Notes: generated by a model not told the origin, from the letters alone. A DNA stretch of 64,000 bases from an unicellular cyanobacterium SU3 (GCA_002172675.1 NETF01000020.1:28726-92725), one strand, 5' to 3'. Shown: positions 48,109-57,895, counted from the first letter of the stretch. Program-made: numbers and translations.

Positions 48109-49176
48109 TTATTGCCACATTTGAGGAAGTTTAATCTCAGTATATTGACGTTCTTGACAAAATTCTATAATTTCTGTGACTTCGGGAAACTCTTCTTCAA
48201 AACTTTGTTGCAATAAAGTCATTAAAGGTCGAGATATTTGATGAGAAAACTTACCTCTTAAACAGCGATTATACCATTCAACTAATTGACTTTCTTTTAC
48301 GATTCCTCTAACACGCTTTCCCCATCCAATTTGTTTCATTAAAATAGAAATGACTGAAGCATCAGCATCACGACAAACAATAATAATATGATCACTTTCA
48401 ATTTGATCAACAATGGTTGCTACTTGTTCAGAATTTAAGGTAAGATGTTTCACTTGAATGACAAGGCCAAAGTTAGCCCACATATCTAATCCTCTATCTG
48501 CTGCATTAGTAACACCGACTCTATAAATATGTGCAAGTTCAGTCCATTCTGGTTTTTCAGAATTAACATTAAGGAGAACTTTTGATAAGTCAGAAAATTC
48601 TTGTAGTAATAGATAATTTTTTGGAGGGATTTTAACTGTAATTTCTGCTTCTAATTGATTAACAACAGTTTCCAATAAACTATAAGTAATAATTTCATAA
48701 CATTTGTCAATACTTCGTTTAATTCCAGCTTCTTGTCTAAATAAAGATAATAAATTTTCTAGTTGAAAATTGTTTGGAGATGATACACCTACCATAACAA
48801 TCTGTATAATAGAAGATATAGTACCTAATTTTTCCTTAAACTTATCATAAATATATTTTTCAACAACTCCTGAATTCTTTTTATTAAAATTATCTAGGAC
48901 TTTTAATATTTCTGGAGGCATTGCATTATCATTCCAAATATCATCTTGAAATCGACTAGATGAGGTAGAAGATTGATGTAATAGTCTATTTGTGACTTGA
49001 TCTCTCCATAGTTTTGACTTAATTCTATAATCTTCTTTATTAGAGGTGTCGATATTACTATCAACACGAGAATGATAGAGAACTTCAGCTATTTGAATGG
49101 GTTTATAGAAACGAGTCCGAGATTTATTAATAATTTTATCTAATCTCTTTTTAGCTTTTTCGATATCTAAATTCAT
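48109..49176 (-). CDS. HaeII-like type II restriction endonuclease
   Basis: 355 residues, matching HaeII in size. The nuclease core is visible in GVTNAADRGLDMWANFGLVIQVKHL, read as a PD-(D/E)xK variant (Asp of RGLDMW and QVK), followed by IIIVCRDADASVISIL. If HaeII-like, it would cut RGCGCY; specificity is inference from family. The gene starts three bases after the methyltransferase stop, on the same strand, so the modification enzyme is made first. AT-rich relative to flanking genes, consistent with transfer. Confidence 0.65.
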   Translation of the reverse strand: MNLDIEKAKKRLDKIINKSRTRFYKPIQIAEVLYHSRVDSNIDTSNKEDYRIKSKLWRDQVTNRLLHQSSTSSSRFQDDIWNDNAMPPEILKVLDNFNKKNSGVVEKYIYDKFKEKLGTISSIIQIVMVGVSSPNNFQLENLLSLFRQEAGIKRSIDKCYEIITYSLLETVVNQLEAEITVKIPPKNYLLLQEFSDLSKVLLNVNSEKPEWTELAHIYRVGVTNAADRGLDMWANFGLVIQVKHLTLNSEQVATIVDQIESDHIIIVCRDADASVISILMKQIGWGKRVRGIVKESQLVEWYNRCLRGKFSHQISRPLMTLLQQSFEEEFPEVTEIIEFCQERQYTEIKLPQMWQ

Positions 49177-49179
49177 AAT

Positions 49180-50214
49180 TCAATCAAATAGAGTAGTTTG
49201 AATAAATTTTTCTTCTGTTTGATTAACCTTGAATTTATTTTTATCAACTGCATCAAATATAGAGTTAATAATCGAAACAACACAAGGAACTGCAACAGAG
49301 TTTCCCACTAATTTTCTAGCTGATGAATAGGAACCAATCAATTGAAACCAGTCAGGAAAACCTTGTAAACGTAGCATTTCTCGTTCGGTTAAACGACGTT
49401 TACCGTTAACTAAAAGATAATTATAAGATGCTCCGGCTCTCATAGCACAAGAGTAAGGATAAGCACTAATATGTCCTCCTTTATTTTCATGCCAAATCGT
49501 AATTTCATGCTGATGATTTCCCTGGTATTTAGCTAACCTATTTTTTTGAATTTGTTCAGAAGCATAATAAAATTCTGAGACAGATTTTTCAATTATTTCT
49601 GATAACGGTTTCATCGATATATTTTGTTTTTTCCAAATAAAAGCAAGGGGATCTCGAAAGCCAATAATAAAAACTCGTTCTCGTTTTTGGGGTAAACCAA
49701 AGTCTAAAGCATTTAAAACTTTATAGTATGTATAATAACCTAAATTAGATAAAATTTCTAAAATAGTTTTTAAGGTTTTACCTTTATTATGTCCTACTAA
49801 CTGTTTAACATTTTCTAATATAAAAGCATAGGGTTTATGGTAATCAAGAATTCGAGCGATCTCAAAAAATAAAGTACCTCTTGTATCTTCAAAGCCTTTA
49901 AGCTGACCACAAATACTAAAAGGTTGACAAGGAAAACCAGCTAATAAAAGATCATGTTTAGGAATTGATGCTATAGGAATTTTTGTAATATCTCCTTGAG
50001 GTTTTTCCTGAAAATTTGCTTCATAGTTTTTTTGAGCATCGAGATCGATATCCGAAGAAAAAACACAAATAGGTTCTATTTTTTTATCTTTAAGTCTATA
50101 CTTGGAGCAAACTGAGTCTAAAGCAATCCGAAAACCTCCAATTCCACAAAATAGATCAATATATTTTAACTGTAAGTTTGAATTTGTATCTGTTAATTGA
50201 CCTTTAAATAGCAT
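49180..50214 (-). CDS. DNA (cytosine-5) methyltransferase of a type II R-M system
   Basis: 344 residues. The m5C motifs occur in order: YIDLFCGIGGFRIAL (I), FPCQPFSICGQ with catalytic Cys96 (IV), FILENVKQL (VI), QKRERVFIIG (VIII), and KLVGNSVAVP (X). The target-recognition region lies between about residues 215 and 285. Together with the adjacent endonuclease it forms a complete system. A hairpin variant of the intergenic palindrome lies upstream of the ATG. Confidence 0.9.
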   Translation of the reverse strand: MLFKGQLTDTNSNLQLKYIDLFCGIGGFRIALDSVCSKYRLKDKKIEPICVFSSDIDLDAQKNYEANFQEKPQGDITKIPIASIPKHDLLLAGFPCQPFSICGQLKGFEDTRGTLFFEIARILDYHKPYAFILENVKQLVGHNKGKTLKTILEILSNLGYYTYYKVLNALDFGLPQKRERVFIIGFRDPLAFIWKKQNISMKPLSEIIEKSVSEFYYASEQIQKNRLAKYQGNHQHEITIWHENKGGHISAYPYSCAMRAGASYNYLLVNGKRRLTEREMLRLQGFPDWFQLIGSYSSARKLVGNSVAVPCVVSIINSIFDAVDKNKFKVNQTEEKFIQTTLFD

Positions 50215-50247
50215 AAAAAGTTTGAGATAATGAATTAAGATGTATCA

Positions 50248-50266
50248 AGGTGGGAAATACCCACCT
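50248..50266. repeat. AGGTGGG-AAATA-CCCACCT palindrome, variant copy 3
   Basis: A 7-bp inverted repeat with a 5-base loop, clearly related to the palindromes at 44751 and 46914. It lies between the methyltransferase start and the M16 peptidase stop. Confidence 0.6.
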
Positions 50267-50279
50267 GATAACTAAGATG

Positions 50280-51824
50280 CTAAGACTTAGGTAAAATGCG
50301 ACCAATGGTCAAATTTTCAGGGATAAAAGTCGCTTGTGCAACCCGTTGAATATCTGCAGAGGTGACAGATTCAATAGCTTGTAGTTGATCAAATAAATTG
50401 CGCCAACTACCGGTTTTCACCTCATATTCAACCAATGCTTTACCCATACCTAAATTAGAGTCAAGAGAGCGTAATAAACCTGCCCGTAATTGATTTTTGA
50501 CCCGTTGTAATTCTTGTTCAAAAACGGGTTCAGTTTTCAATCTTTCAATTTCTAACGATAAGGCTGTAGCCACATCTTCTATGGAAGCGTTGGGAGAAGT
50601 TTGAGCATAAAATAACATCAAATTGGGGTATTTGTTCGCCGGAAATCCATTAAATCCTTGAGCAACTAAAGCCACTTGTTGTTCTTCGACTAAAGACTTA
50701 TATAAACGGGAGGTTCTTCCCGAACTTAATAAAGTCGAAATCACCTGATAAATAGCACTATCTGGATGACTTAAAGCAGGAACATGATACCCTTCTAAAT
50801 ACCAAGGTTGAGACGCTAATTTCAAGGTAACTTCTCTGCTTTCTTCTTGTTTGGGTTCTATTTCTGTTACTTTAGGGGGTGCAGGTTTTTCCTCATAGCG
50901 ACCAAAATAAACTTCAGCTAATTGTTTCACTTGTTCCGGTTGAACATCTCCTACAATAGCAATGGTTAGGTTATTTGGCCCATAATAAATATTAAAAAAG
51001 TCTCGAATGTCTTCACGGGTTAAATTGCGAATATCTTCGTTATAGCCAATAGTTGGACGCTTATAAGGATGTTCAGTAAAAGCAGTGTCTAAAAATGCTT
51101 CTACCATCGTACCAATGGGATTATTTTCTGTGCGTAACCGTCGTTCTTCTAAGATAATACTTTGCTCTTTATAGAACTCGCGAAATACAGGATCTAAAAA
51201 TCTTTCTGATTCTAGAGACATCCATAATTCTAATTTATTGGAGGGAAAACTATAAAAGTAACGGGTTGCATCAGCACTGGTTGTAGCATTAATATTAACC
51301 CCTCCTGCCGTTTCTACAATTCGCCCGAAAGCATTTTGTTGTACATAATCTGCTGCTTCTACTTGTACTTTTTCAAAGGTTTCTGTTAATTGCTTAACTT
51401 CCTCTTCATTCCCTGCTTTTTTAGCAGCTTTCAGTTGCCCAAAAACTTGATCTAAGCGATTTAAAGTTTCTTGTTCTTGTTCATAGTTAGTCGTTCCAAT
51501 TTTTGTCGTTCCTTTAAAGGCTAAATGTTCTAAAAAATGCGCCACTCCCGTTTTACCATCGGGTTCATTTGCACCTCCCACATCAGCATACGTTACAAAA
51601 GAAACGACAGGTGCATCATGATTTTCCATGATAATAAATTTCATGCCATTATCTAAGGTAAATTCTGTGACTCGTTCGATAGCGCGATTTAAATAAGGGG
51701 TAATACCATCAGAAGATGCGCTTTGTGCTAAAGCTGAAGCATTTCCACCCAAGAATAAGACAAGACAAAGAAGACTAATAACAGAACCAATGAAGCGAGA
51801 CAATTTCAACACATTAATGACCAT
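50280..51824 (-). CDS. M16 family zinc peptidase (pitrilysin/insulinase type)
   Basis: 514 residues with a signal peptide (MVINVLKLSRFIGSVISLL...ALA). The inverted zinc motif HFLEH (His96, Glu99, His100) is in KTGVAHFLEHLAFKGT, with the distal Glu expected in the LWMSLESERFLD region. An extra 40-residue helical insert (about 115-150, QLKAAKKAGNEEEVKQL) is common in cyanobacterial members. It is a periplasmic or thylakoid-lumen peptide-degrading protease, one half of the usual tandem pair; no second M16 gene is adjacent in the window. Confidence 0.9.
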   Translation of the reverse strand: MVINVLKLSRFIGSVISLLCLVLFLGGNASALAQSASSDGITPYLNRAIERVTEFTLDNGMKFIIMENHDAPVVSFVTYADVGGANEPDGKTGVAHFLEHLAFKGTTKIGTTNYEQEQETLNRLDQVFGQLKAAKKAGNEEEVKQLTETFEKVQVEAADYVQQNAFGRIVETAGGVNINATTSADATRYFYSFPSNKLELWMSLESERFLDPVFREFYKEQSIILEERRLRTENNPIGTMVEAFLDTAFTEHPYKRPTIGYNEDIRNLTREDIRDFFNIYYGPNNLTIAIVGDVQPEQVKQLAEVYFGRYEEKPAPPKVTEIEPKQEESREVTLKLASQPWYLEGYHVPALSHPDSAIYQVISTLLSSGRTSRLYKSLVEEQQVALVAQGFNGFPANKYPNLMLFYAQTSPNASIEDVATALSLEIERLKTEPVFEQELQRVKNQLRAGLLRSLDSNLGMGKALVEYEVKTGSWRNLFDQLQAIESVTSADIQRVAQATFIPENLTIGRILPKS

Positions 51825-52388
51825 AGAGATTAGAAAAATCTTGAAGAATTAATAGATTCTTATATAGCATATCAAAATTAGAACGTAAATAAATTGTGTT
51901 TGTCCTTGCTCAAGGATGTTTTTTAAATATTACCGTTGATGGTTGATCTTATTCTCGGAAAAAGAAAATAATATATTATATTAATTATCTTTTAATCAAA
52001 AAATCTTGAATTTAATCACCCATCAACCACCCAGAAACCAATTCAGTTAAATTAATGTTATCTATATATTCTATACTCTTATTTCTATAGCAAAATTGTA
52101 CCGTAAGCCTTAATGAAATCATAATCAAGTTACGGGGATCACAATAATTGGGAGGAAAACTTTGTCTTTCAAGAAAAATAGTTTTTAGATCGGAGTTTAA
52201 ATTATTGTAACAAAAATAATCTCTATGTAATTCTCTTATGCCTTGGGCATGGGACTTCTAGCTTAGGCGTTCTAATCGAATTAAATAGACAAATTTACAC
52301 AATAAGAAAACATAATTAAATAATAGAACATTCCCTAAAAAACTTTATACAATCTTCCTAATCAGGAGCGTTAATCCATTGAGTATTC
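51825..52388. other. 564-base intergenic region, nothing identified
   Basis: Very AT-rich DNA between the divergent M16 peptidase and debranching-enzyme genes. I see no reading frame with a ribosome-binding site, no tRNA-like fold and no strong hairpin. TCAGGAG at about 52361 may contribute to translation start of the downstream gene. Confidence 0.5.
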
Positions 52389-54371
52389 ATGACCTTAAAC
52401 TATGGACGGGAAATTTGCGGTAATTTAAGCACAGCCCAATCAAGGGAATGGTTAATTACGAACGGTATTGGGGGCTATGGTTGTGGCACAATTTCAGGGG
52501 TGATAACCCGTTGCTATCATGGGTTATTGATCGCTGCGTTGAACCCTCCCCTTAAGCGAACCTTACTACTGTCAAAACTTGATGAAACCATTCAATATGA
52601 TTATCAAACCTATTCTTGCTTTACCAACCGTTGGTTTGATGGGACTATCTCTCCTCAAGGCTATCTAAATATTGAGAGTTTTCGCTTAGAAGGAACTATT
52701 CCCGTTTGGACCTTTGCTTGCGGAGATGCCCTCATTGAAAAAAGAATTTGGATGCAGCAAGGGGAAAACACCACCTATACTCGTTATACCTTCAAACGAG
52801 GTAGTAAATCCCTGCAATTATCCATTAAAGCCCTAGTGAACTACCGTGATCATCATGGTACTACCCAGTCAGGACAGTGGAAAATGTTAGTCGAAGAGGT
52901 TCCAAAAGGGTTATGTGTCTCTGCCTATCCCGAAGCAACTCCCTTTTATCTGCGATCGCAAAAAGCAGACGTGACCTTAAACTATCATTGGCATTTAGGA
53001 TATGATTTGGCCATGGAACGGTATCGGGGATTATGGGATCGAGACGATCATTATAATGCAGCAACCTTTAACCAAACCCTAGAACCAGGAGAGTCTTTAA
53101 CCATCGTTGCTAGTACCAACCAAAAATCCTCTTTAGATGGAAAACAAGCGTTACAACAACGCCACGAATACGAACAAGGGTTACTCAAACGCTGTTCTCA
53201 TTTTTCTGTTCCTTGGATACAACAATTAGTCCTTGCGTCTGATCAATTTATTGTTGATCGGACTTCAACCCATAACCCTGATGGTAAAACAATTATTGCT
53301 GGTTATCCTTGGTTTGCAGACTGGGGACGGGACACTATGATTGCCTTACCGGGATTAACCATAGCTACCAATCGTCCGGATATTGCTCATAATATTCTCA
53401 GTACCTTTTCTAAATACCTAGACGGGGGAATGTTACCCAATGTCTTCCCTGATGATGATCGAACTCCTCAATACAACACCGTCGATGCTATTCTTTGGTA
53501 TTTTGAAGCCATTCGCGTCTATCACAGTCTGACCAAAGATATCACCTTATTAAAATACCTTTATCCCCTTCTGCAAGATGTCATTCAGTCTTACCGTGAA
53601 GGAACCCGCTACAATATTCATCTTGATAGCGATCATTTAATCTACGCCGGCCAAGAAGGGACCCAGTTAACCTGGATGGATGCCAAAGTAGGAGACTGGG
53701 TGGTTACCCCTCGTCACGGCAAACCTATCGAAGTGAACGTCCTTTGGTATAATGCGTTGACCATTATGATCGAAATAGGGGACATCTTGGGACAACCCAC
53801 CGGAGAATATAAAACCATGGCCCGTGATACCCATGCTGGTTTTCAAAGATATTGGCATCCTTCCTTAAAATACTGTCACGATGTTTTAGATAGTCCCAAC
53901 GGCCATGATAAATCTATGCGACCTAATCAAATTTTTGCCGTTTCCTTACCCCAAAATAAAACCACTCAACCGTTACTTAAACCTGAACAACAAAAGTCAG
54001 TCGTAGATACTGTGGCCAAAATGTTAATTACCTCCCATGGACTGCGATCGCTATGTACCACTCATCACCAATATCACGGCCGTTACGGTGGCGATCAAGT
54101 TTCAAGAGACGGGAGTTATCATCAAGGAACGGTTTGGGCCTGGTTAATGGGTCCATTTGTTGAAGCCCATTTTCGCGTTTACGGCGATCGCACTTTAGCC
54201 AATAGTTTCCTCGAACCTATGGCTAATCATCTCAATGATGGTTGTGTGGGCAGTATTAGCGAAATTTTTGACGGAGATGCGCCTATGATTCCTAGAGGGT
54301 GTTTTGCTCAAGCTTGGAGTGTTGGTGAAGTGTTAAGGGTTTGGGCTAAAATTAATGAGCCTTCTTATTAG
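52389..54371 (+). CDS. Glycogen debranching enzyme (GH133 amylo-alpha-1,6-glucosidase)
   Basis: 660 residues. The N-terminal domain has REWLITNGIGGYGCGTISG and CYHGLLIAALNPP; the catalytic (alpha/alpha)6 domain shows AGYPWFADWGRDTMIALPG, GGMLPNVFPDDDRTPQYNT and GTVWAWLMGPFVEAH. This matches archaeal/bacterial GDE-type enzymes that hydrolyse alpha-1,6 branches during glycogen breakdown. It is distinct from the GlgX isoamylase type. The flavoprotein-like gene follows 30 bases later and may be co-transcribed. Confidence 0.9.
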   Translation: MTLNYGREICGNLSTAQSREWLITNGIGGYGCGTISGVITRCYHGLLIAALNPPLKRTLLLSKLDETIQYDYQTYSCFTNRWFDGTISPQGYLNIESFRLEGTIPVWTFACGDALIEKRIWMQQGENTTYTRYTFKRGSKSLQLSIKALVNYRDHHGTTQSGQWKMLVEEVPKGLCVSAYPEATPFYLRSQKADVTLNYHWHLGYDLAMERYRGLWDRDDHYNAATFNQTLEPGESLTIVASTNQKSSLDGKQALQQRHEYEQGLLKRCSHFSVPWIQQLVLASDQFIVDRTSTHNPDGKTIIAGYPWFADWGRDTMIALPGLTIATNRPDIAHNILSTFSKYLDGGMLPNVFPDDDRTPQYNTVDAILWYFEAIRVYHSLTKDITLLKYLYPLLQDVIQSYREGTRYNIHLDSDHLIYAGQEGTQLTWMDAKVGDWVVTPRHGKPIEVNVLWYNALTIMIEIGDILGQPTGEYKTMARDTHAGFQRYWHPSLKYCHDVLDSPNGHDKSMRPNQIFAVSLPQNKTTQPLLKPEQQKSVVDTVAKMLITSHGLRSLCTTHHQYHGRYGGDQVSRDGSYHQGTVWAWLMGPFVEAHFRVYGDRTLANSFLEPMANHLNDGCVGSISEIFDGDAPMIPRGCFAQAWSVGEVLRVWAKINEPSY

Positions 54372-54401
54372 TGATCACAGATAACTGTTCCCTATTCATC
54401 A

Positions 54402-55829
54402 ATGAGTTTAGATTATGATCTCGTTATTATTGGTAATACCCCAGAAGCTTTTTTTGCTGCTTCTCAAGCCATAAAATTTAAAGCTAGAGTGGCTTTAGTA
54501 TTAGGAGAAACCCCTAATGATTATTCTCTAGAAACAAATAGTCTGATTCTTAATTATTTTACTTATCTTCATCGCCATTGGCATAATTTTACCCAATGGT
54601 ATCTCAACTTACATTCAGTTCCTCAATTAAATTATACTGATCTCAAACAGTGGAAACATGAAGTTAAACAACAGATAAAAGAATTAACGAATCGAGAGAA
54701 ATTAGCTAAATTAGGAGTCGATATTATTGAAGAATCAGGAGAATTTTGTCGTCTTCCTAAGTTGGGTTTTGTTCTGAAAAATAGAACACTGCGATCGCGT
54801 CGTTATTTATTAGCCATGAATCCTATTTCTATGATCCCCAAAATCCAAGGATTAGCAGAAGTTGGCTATATTACTCCTGAAACATTAAATATCGATCAAT
54901 TACCTGAAAATATCGTTATTCTATCTCAAACATCTCTAGGAATTGAACTGGCACAACAGTTAAATTATTTAGGAAAAAACATTACTCTAATTATTGAAAA
55001 TAATAATATTTTACTTCAAGAAGATAAAGACGTTTTCCAACTAATTCAATCTATTTTAGAAGCAGAAGGTATTAAATTATTCCTTAATAATTCTATTACT
55101 CAAGTAAAAAAAATAGAAGGCAAAAAATGGATCCAAGCAGGAAATCAAGCCATAGAAACCGATGAAATTATTATTATCAATCAAAGAAAATTGAACACAA
55201 AAGGATTAAATTTAGAGGGAGTTAAAGTAGATATAGAGAATAATAAAATAAAAGCCAATAATAAATTACAAACTACTAACCCTAATATTTATGCCTGTGG
55301 TCGTGCAATGGAACAATATAATTTGTTTAATATTGCTAAATATGAAGCGAGTATTGCTATTAAAAATACCATTTTCTATCCTATTTTTAAAGTTGATTAT
55401 CATTCTCATCCTGTTCGGGTGTTCACTAATCCTATTTTTTCGAGAGTGGGACTAACAGAAACCCAAGCCAAATACAAATATAAAAATGACTTAATAATTA
55501 TCAAACAAAACTATAAAACCTTAATTAAAGCAACAATATTAGATGAAACCACTGGCTTTTGTAAGTTAATTACTCGTCGTAATGGGCTTATTTTAGGCTG
55601 TCATATTATTGGTAATAATAGTAATGAAATTATTAATATAGTTGCTTTTGCTATGAAAAATGAAATTAAAATACAAAAAATTTATCAATTATTTCCTGCT
55701 TATGGAACAACATCAGAGATGTTATTTCAAATTGCTCAAAAATGGCAAGAGAAAAAATATAAAGATAATAAATTATTAAATAATTGCTTAGAAACTCTAC
55801 TTTTTTGGCGCAGAAAATGGATGAAATAA
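54402..55829 (+). CDS. Degenerate pyridine nucleotide-disulfide oxidoreductase homologue
   Basis: 475 residues with the overall plan of dihydrolipoamide dehydrogenase/mercuric reductase, but key sites are altered. The FAD dinucleotide motif is DLVIIGNTPEAFFAA (second Gly lost); the redox-active CxxxxC is absent, replaced by polar and aromatic residues (ETNSLILNYF); the NAD motif is VILSQTSLGIELA (first two Gly lost); the second FAD contact is YACGRAM; and the catalytic His-x-x-x-x-Glu is changed to AYGTTSE. The dimerisation domain (PVRVFTNPIFSRVGLTE) is well kept. It is likely a pseudoenzyme or one with a new role. Confidence 0.75.
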   Translation: MSLDYDLVIIGNTPEAFFAASQAIKFKARVALVLGETPNDYSLETNSLILNYFTYLHRHWHNFTQWYLNLHSVPQLNYTDLKQWKHEVKQQIKELTNREKLAKLGVDIIEESGEFCRLPKLGFVLKNRTLRSRRYLLAMNPISMIPKIQGLAEVGYITPETLNIDQLPENIVILSQTSLGIELAQQLNYLGKNITLIIENNNILLQEDKDVFQLIQSILEAEGIKLFLNNSITQVKKIEGKKWIQAGNQAIETDEIIIINQRKLNTKGLNLEGVKVDIENNKIKANNKLQTTNPNIYACGRAMEQYNLFNIAKYEASIAIKNTIFYPIFKVDYHSHPVRVFTNPIFSRVGLTETQAKYKYKNDLIIIKQNYKTLIKATILDETTGFCKLITRRNGLILGCHIIGNNSNEIINIVAFAMKNEIKIQKIYQLFPAYGTTSEMLFQIAQKWQEKKYKDNKLLNNCLETLLFWRRKWMK

Positions 55830-55974
55830 TTGATAATTAACAATTAATAATGTTTTATTGAACGACAAAATATATAATCTATTGTAATATAGTCGTTGCA
55901 ATGCTGAACCCCTGCACAAAGCGTTACAATTGTCCCCGATAGGATCAACAGTCTCAAACTATCATTAAAAAAGA

Positions 55975-57144
55975 ATGAACCCACACCATAAATTGAAACA
56001 AAAACGTAGTTTACCCCTAAACTGGCTGAAAGGGACGATCTTAGTGCTATTATTGACCTTGTTCGCTTGTCAATCAGATAAACAAGCATCCCAAAACCTA
56101 GAAACGTCAGGAGAAACCAGAGAAGAAACCAATTTAAAACTACAAAATGCAACCCTAGAACAATCCAATGCTGAAGGAGAACTTCTCTGGAAAATACAGG
56201 TTGATGAAACACAATATAGTCCAGATCGCAAAAAAGCTAATTTAACCGCAGTTAAAGGCAATATTTTACAAGATGGTGAAGTTGTATTAAAAGTTAAATC
56301 TGATTATGGAGTCATTAACCGAGACGGGGCCGAGATTTTTTTAAGGGAGAATGTCGTAGCAGTCGACCCTCGTAATGAAGCGGTTCTTCGCAGTCAAGAA
56401 GTAGAATGGCAACCTGAGGCATCACTGTTAACCGTTCGCAAAAATGTACGGGGTTCTCATCCTCAACTCGAAGTTTCTGCCGAAGAAGGGAAATATAACA
56501 CCCGTGAGCAAAAATTGGAATTAACGGGGAAAATTGAAGCCACTGCCGAAGAAAGACAGTTACAGTTAAAAACAGAGCATTTAATCTGGGAAGTTGCTAA
56601 ACAAACAATTATCGGCGATCGCCTCTTAACTATGATTAAATTCCAAGACAAGCAGATTATTGATCGCCTCGTCGCAAACAAAGCAAGGGTTCTCTTAGAT
56701 AAAAAACACGTTATCGTTCAAGAAAATATTGAATATAAATCTATTAAACCTCCCGTACAAATAGCTACCAATGAAATTGTTTGGCATTATCAAACCCGTC
56801 AAGTATATGCCAGTCAACCCGTTCAATTAATTCATTATGAACAAAATGTTACATTGACTGGAAATCAAGGCCATGTCAACTTAGCAGAAAATATGGCTTA
56901 TCTTCAAGGAGGGGTTAAAGGCATCAGTCAAACTAATGACAGCAAGTTATACTCTAATAATTTAACCTGGAATATGCTAGCCCAAACCATCGAAGCCTAC
57001 GGAAATGTCATTTATGAACAAAATCAAAACCCTAAATTGAATTTGACTGGAGAAAAAGCTGTCGGTACCTTAGTTGATAATAATATTGTTGTCACTAACA
57101 GCGATCAGCAAGAACGGGTGGTAACAGAAATTTTTCCTGAGTAA
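55975..57144 (+). CDS. lptC: LPS export periplasmic protein LptC
   Basis: 389 residues. The N-terminus is a lipoprotein-type signal (VLLLTLFACQS, lipid Cys32). The rest is a long beta-rich domain of repeats (NLKLQNATLEQSNAEGELLW, AEIFLRENVVAVDPRNEAVL, KLELTGKIEATAEERQLQL), typical of cyanobacterial LptC, which is about twice as long as the enterobacterial form. It forms part of the bridge that carries LPS from the inner membrane to the outer membrane. A response regulator starts one base after its stop. Confidence 0.88.
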   Translation: MNPHHKLKQKRSLPLNWLKGTILVLLLTLFACQSDKQASQNLETSGETREETNLKLQNATLEQSNAEGELLWKIQVDETQYSPDRKKANLTAVKGNILQDGEVVLKVKSDYGVINRDGAEIFLRENVVAVDPRNEAVLRSQEVEWQPEASLLTVRKNVRGSHPQLEVSAEEGKYNTREQKLELTGKIEATAEERQLQLKTEHLIWEVAKQTIIGDRLLTMIKFQDKQIIDRLVANKARVLLDKKHVIVQENIEYKSIKPPVQIATNEIVWHYQTRQVYASQPVQLIHYEQNVTLTGNQGHVNLAENMAYLQGGVKGISQTNDSKLYSNNLTWNMLAQTIEAYGNVIYEQNQNPKLNLTGEKAVGTLVDNNIVVTNSDQQERVVTEIFPE

Positions 57145-57145
57145 A

Positions 57146-57826
57146 ATGACTTTAAATCCTTGTATTCTTTTAGTGCAACTTGATGATAGTTTTAATCAGC
57201 TTATCGGCCCTGAGTTACGAGAAGCAGGTTATACACCCATTATTATTAAAGATAGAGGTCAAACCATAGAAAATGTCAAAATCCATCAACCAGCAATGGT
57301 GGTGATTAATTGTCATACTGACGATAATATGGGACTTGCCCTTTGTACTAAGTTACGAAAACTGCAAAAGTCCCTGATTTTAATTATGATGATTAATACA
57401 GAAACTGTTGAAGAAAGGGTGGCCTGTTTAGAAGCAGGGGCTGATGATTATCTATTAAAAACAGATTATAGTCCCGCTTTATTACAATTAGTTCGCTTTT
57501 ATTTAACTCCTCCTCAAGTTGTTAAAGAACAACTACAATATAGTGATATCATTTTAGACTTGACAACTCGACAACTTTTTGTAAAAAATAACCCCATCCC
57601 TTTAACCATGAAGGAATTTGAGTTGCTAAAATATCTTATGTCCCATCCCCAAAAAGTTCTCAGTCGAGAAAAGATTTTAGAAAATGTTTGGGGCGAAGGT
57701 TTCCAAGGAGAATCTAATGTGATTGAGGTTTATATTCGTTATTTACGTATCAAAATAGAAAATGAAGACCATAAACGTTTAATTCATACGGTTCGAGGGG
57801 TCGGTTATGTTTTGCGAGAAGGATAA
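57146..57826 (+). CDS. Atypical OmpR-family response regulator lacking the phospho-acceptor Asp
   Basis: 226 residues: receiver-like domain (1-120) and a complete winged-helix DNA-binding domain (SDIILDLTTRQLFV to VRGVGYVLREG). The receiver retains the acidic pair (LDD, residues 12-14) and the Lys of DYLLKTD, but the position of the phospho-accepting Asp is Asn55 in MVVINCHTDDNMG. It is therefore unlikely to be switched by ordinary phosphorylation. It overlaps lptC transcriptionally (one-base gap) and precedes a lipoprotein gene, suggesting a link with the cell envelope. Confidence 0.88.
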   Translation: MTLNPCILLVQLDDSFNQLIGPELREAGYTPIIIKDRGQTIENVKIHQPAMVVINCHTDDNMGLALCTKLRKLQKSLILIMMINTETVEERVACLEAGADDYLLKTDYSPALLQLVRFYLTPPQVVKEQLQYSDIILDLTTRQLFVKNNPIPLTMKEFELLKYLMSHPQKVLSREKILENVWGEGFQGESNVIEVYIRYLRIKIENEDHKRLIHTVRGVGYVLREG

Positions 57827-57895
57827 CTGTTAAAAATAAAAGTGATAAAGTAGTCAAAATTAGTTTATGTTAACGATAAAAACAGATAACAAGTC

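Noticed and set aside
55844..56212. 122-codon hydrophobic minus-strand frame over the lptC start
   Set aside because: It is the complement of the lptC signal region; no ribosome-binding site.
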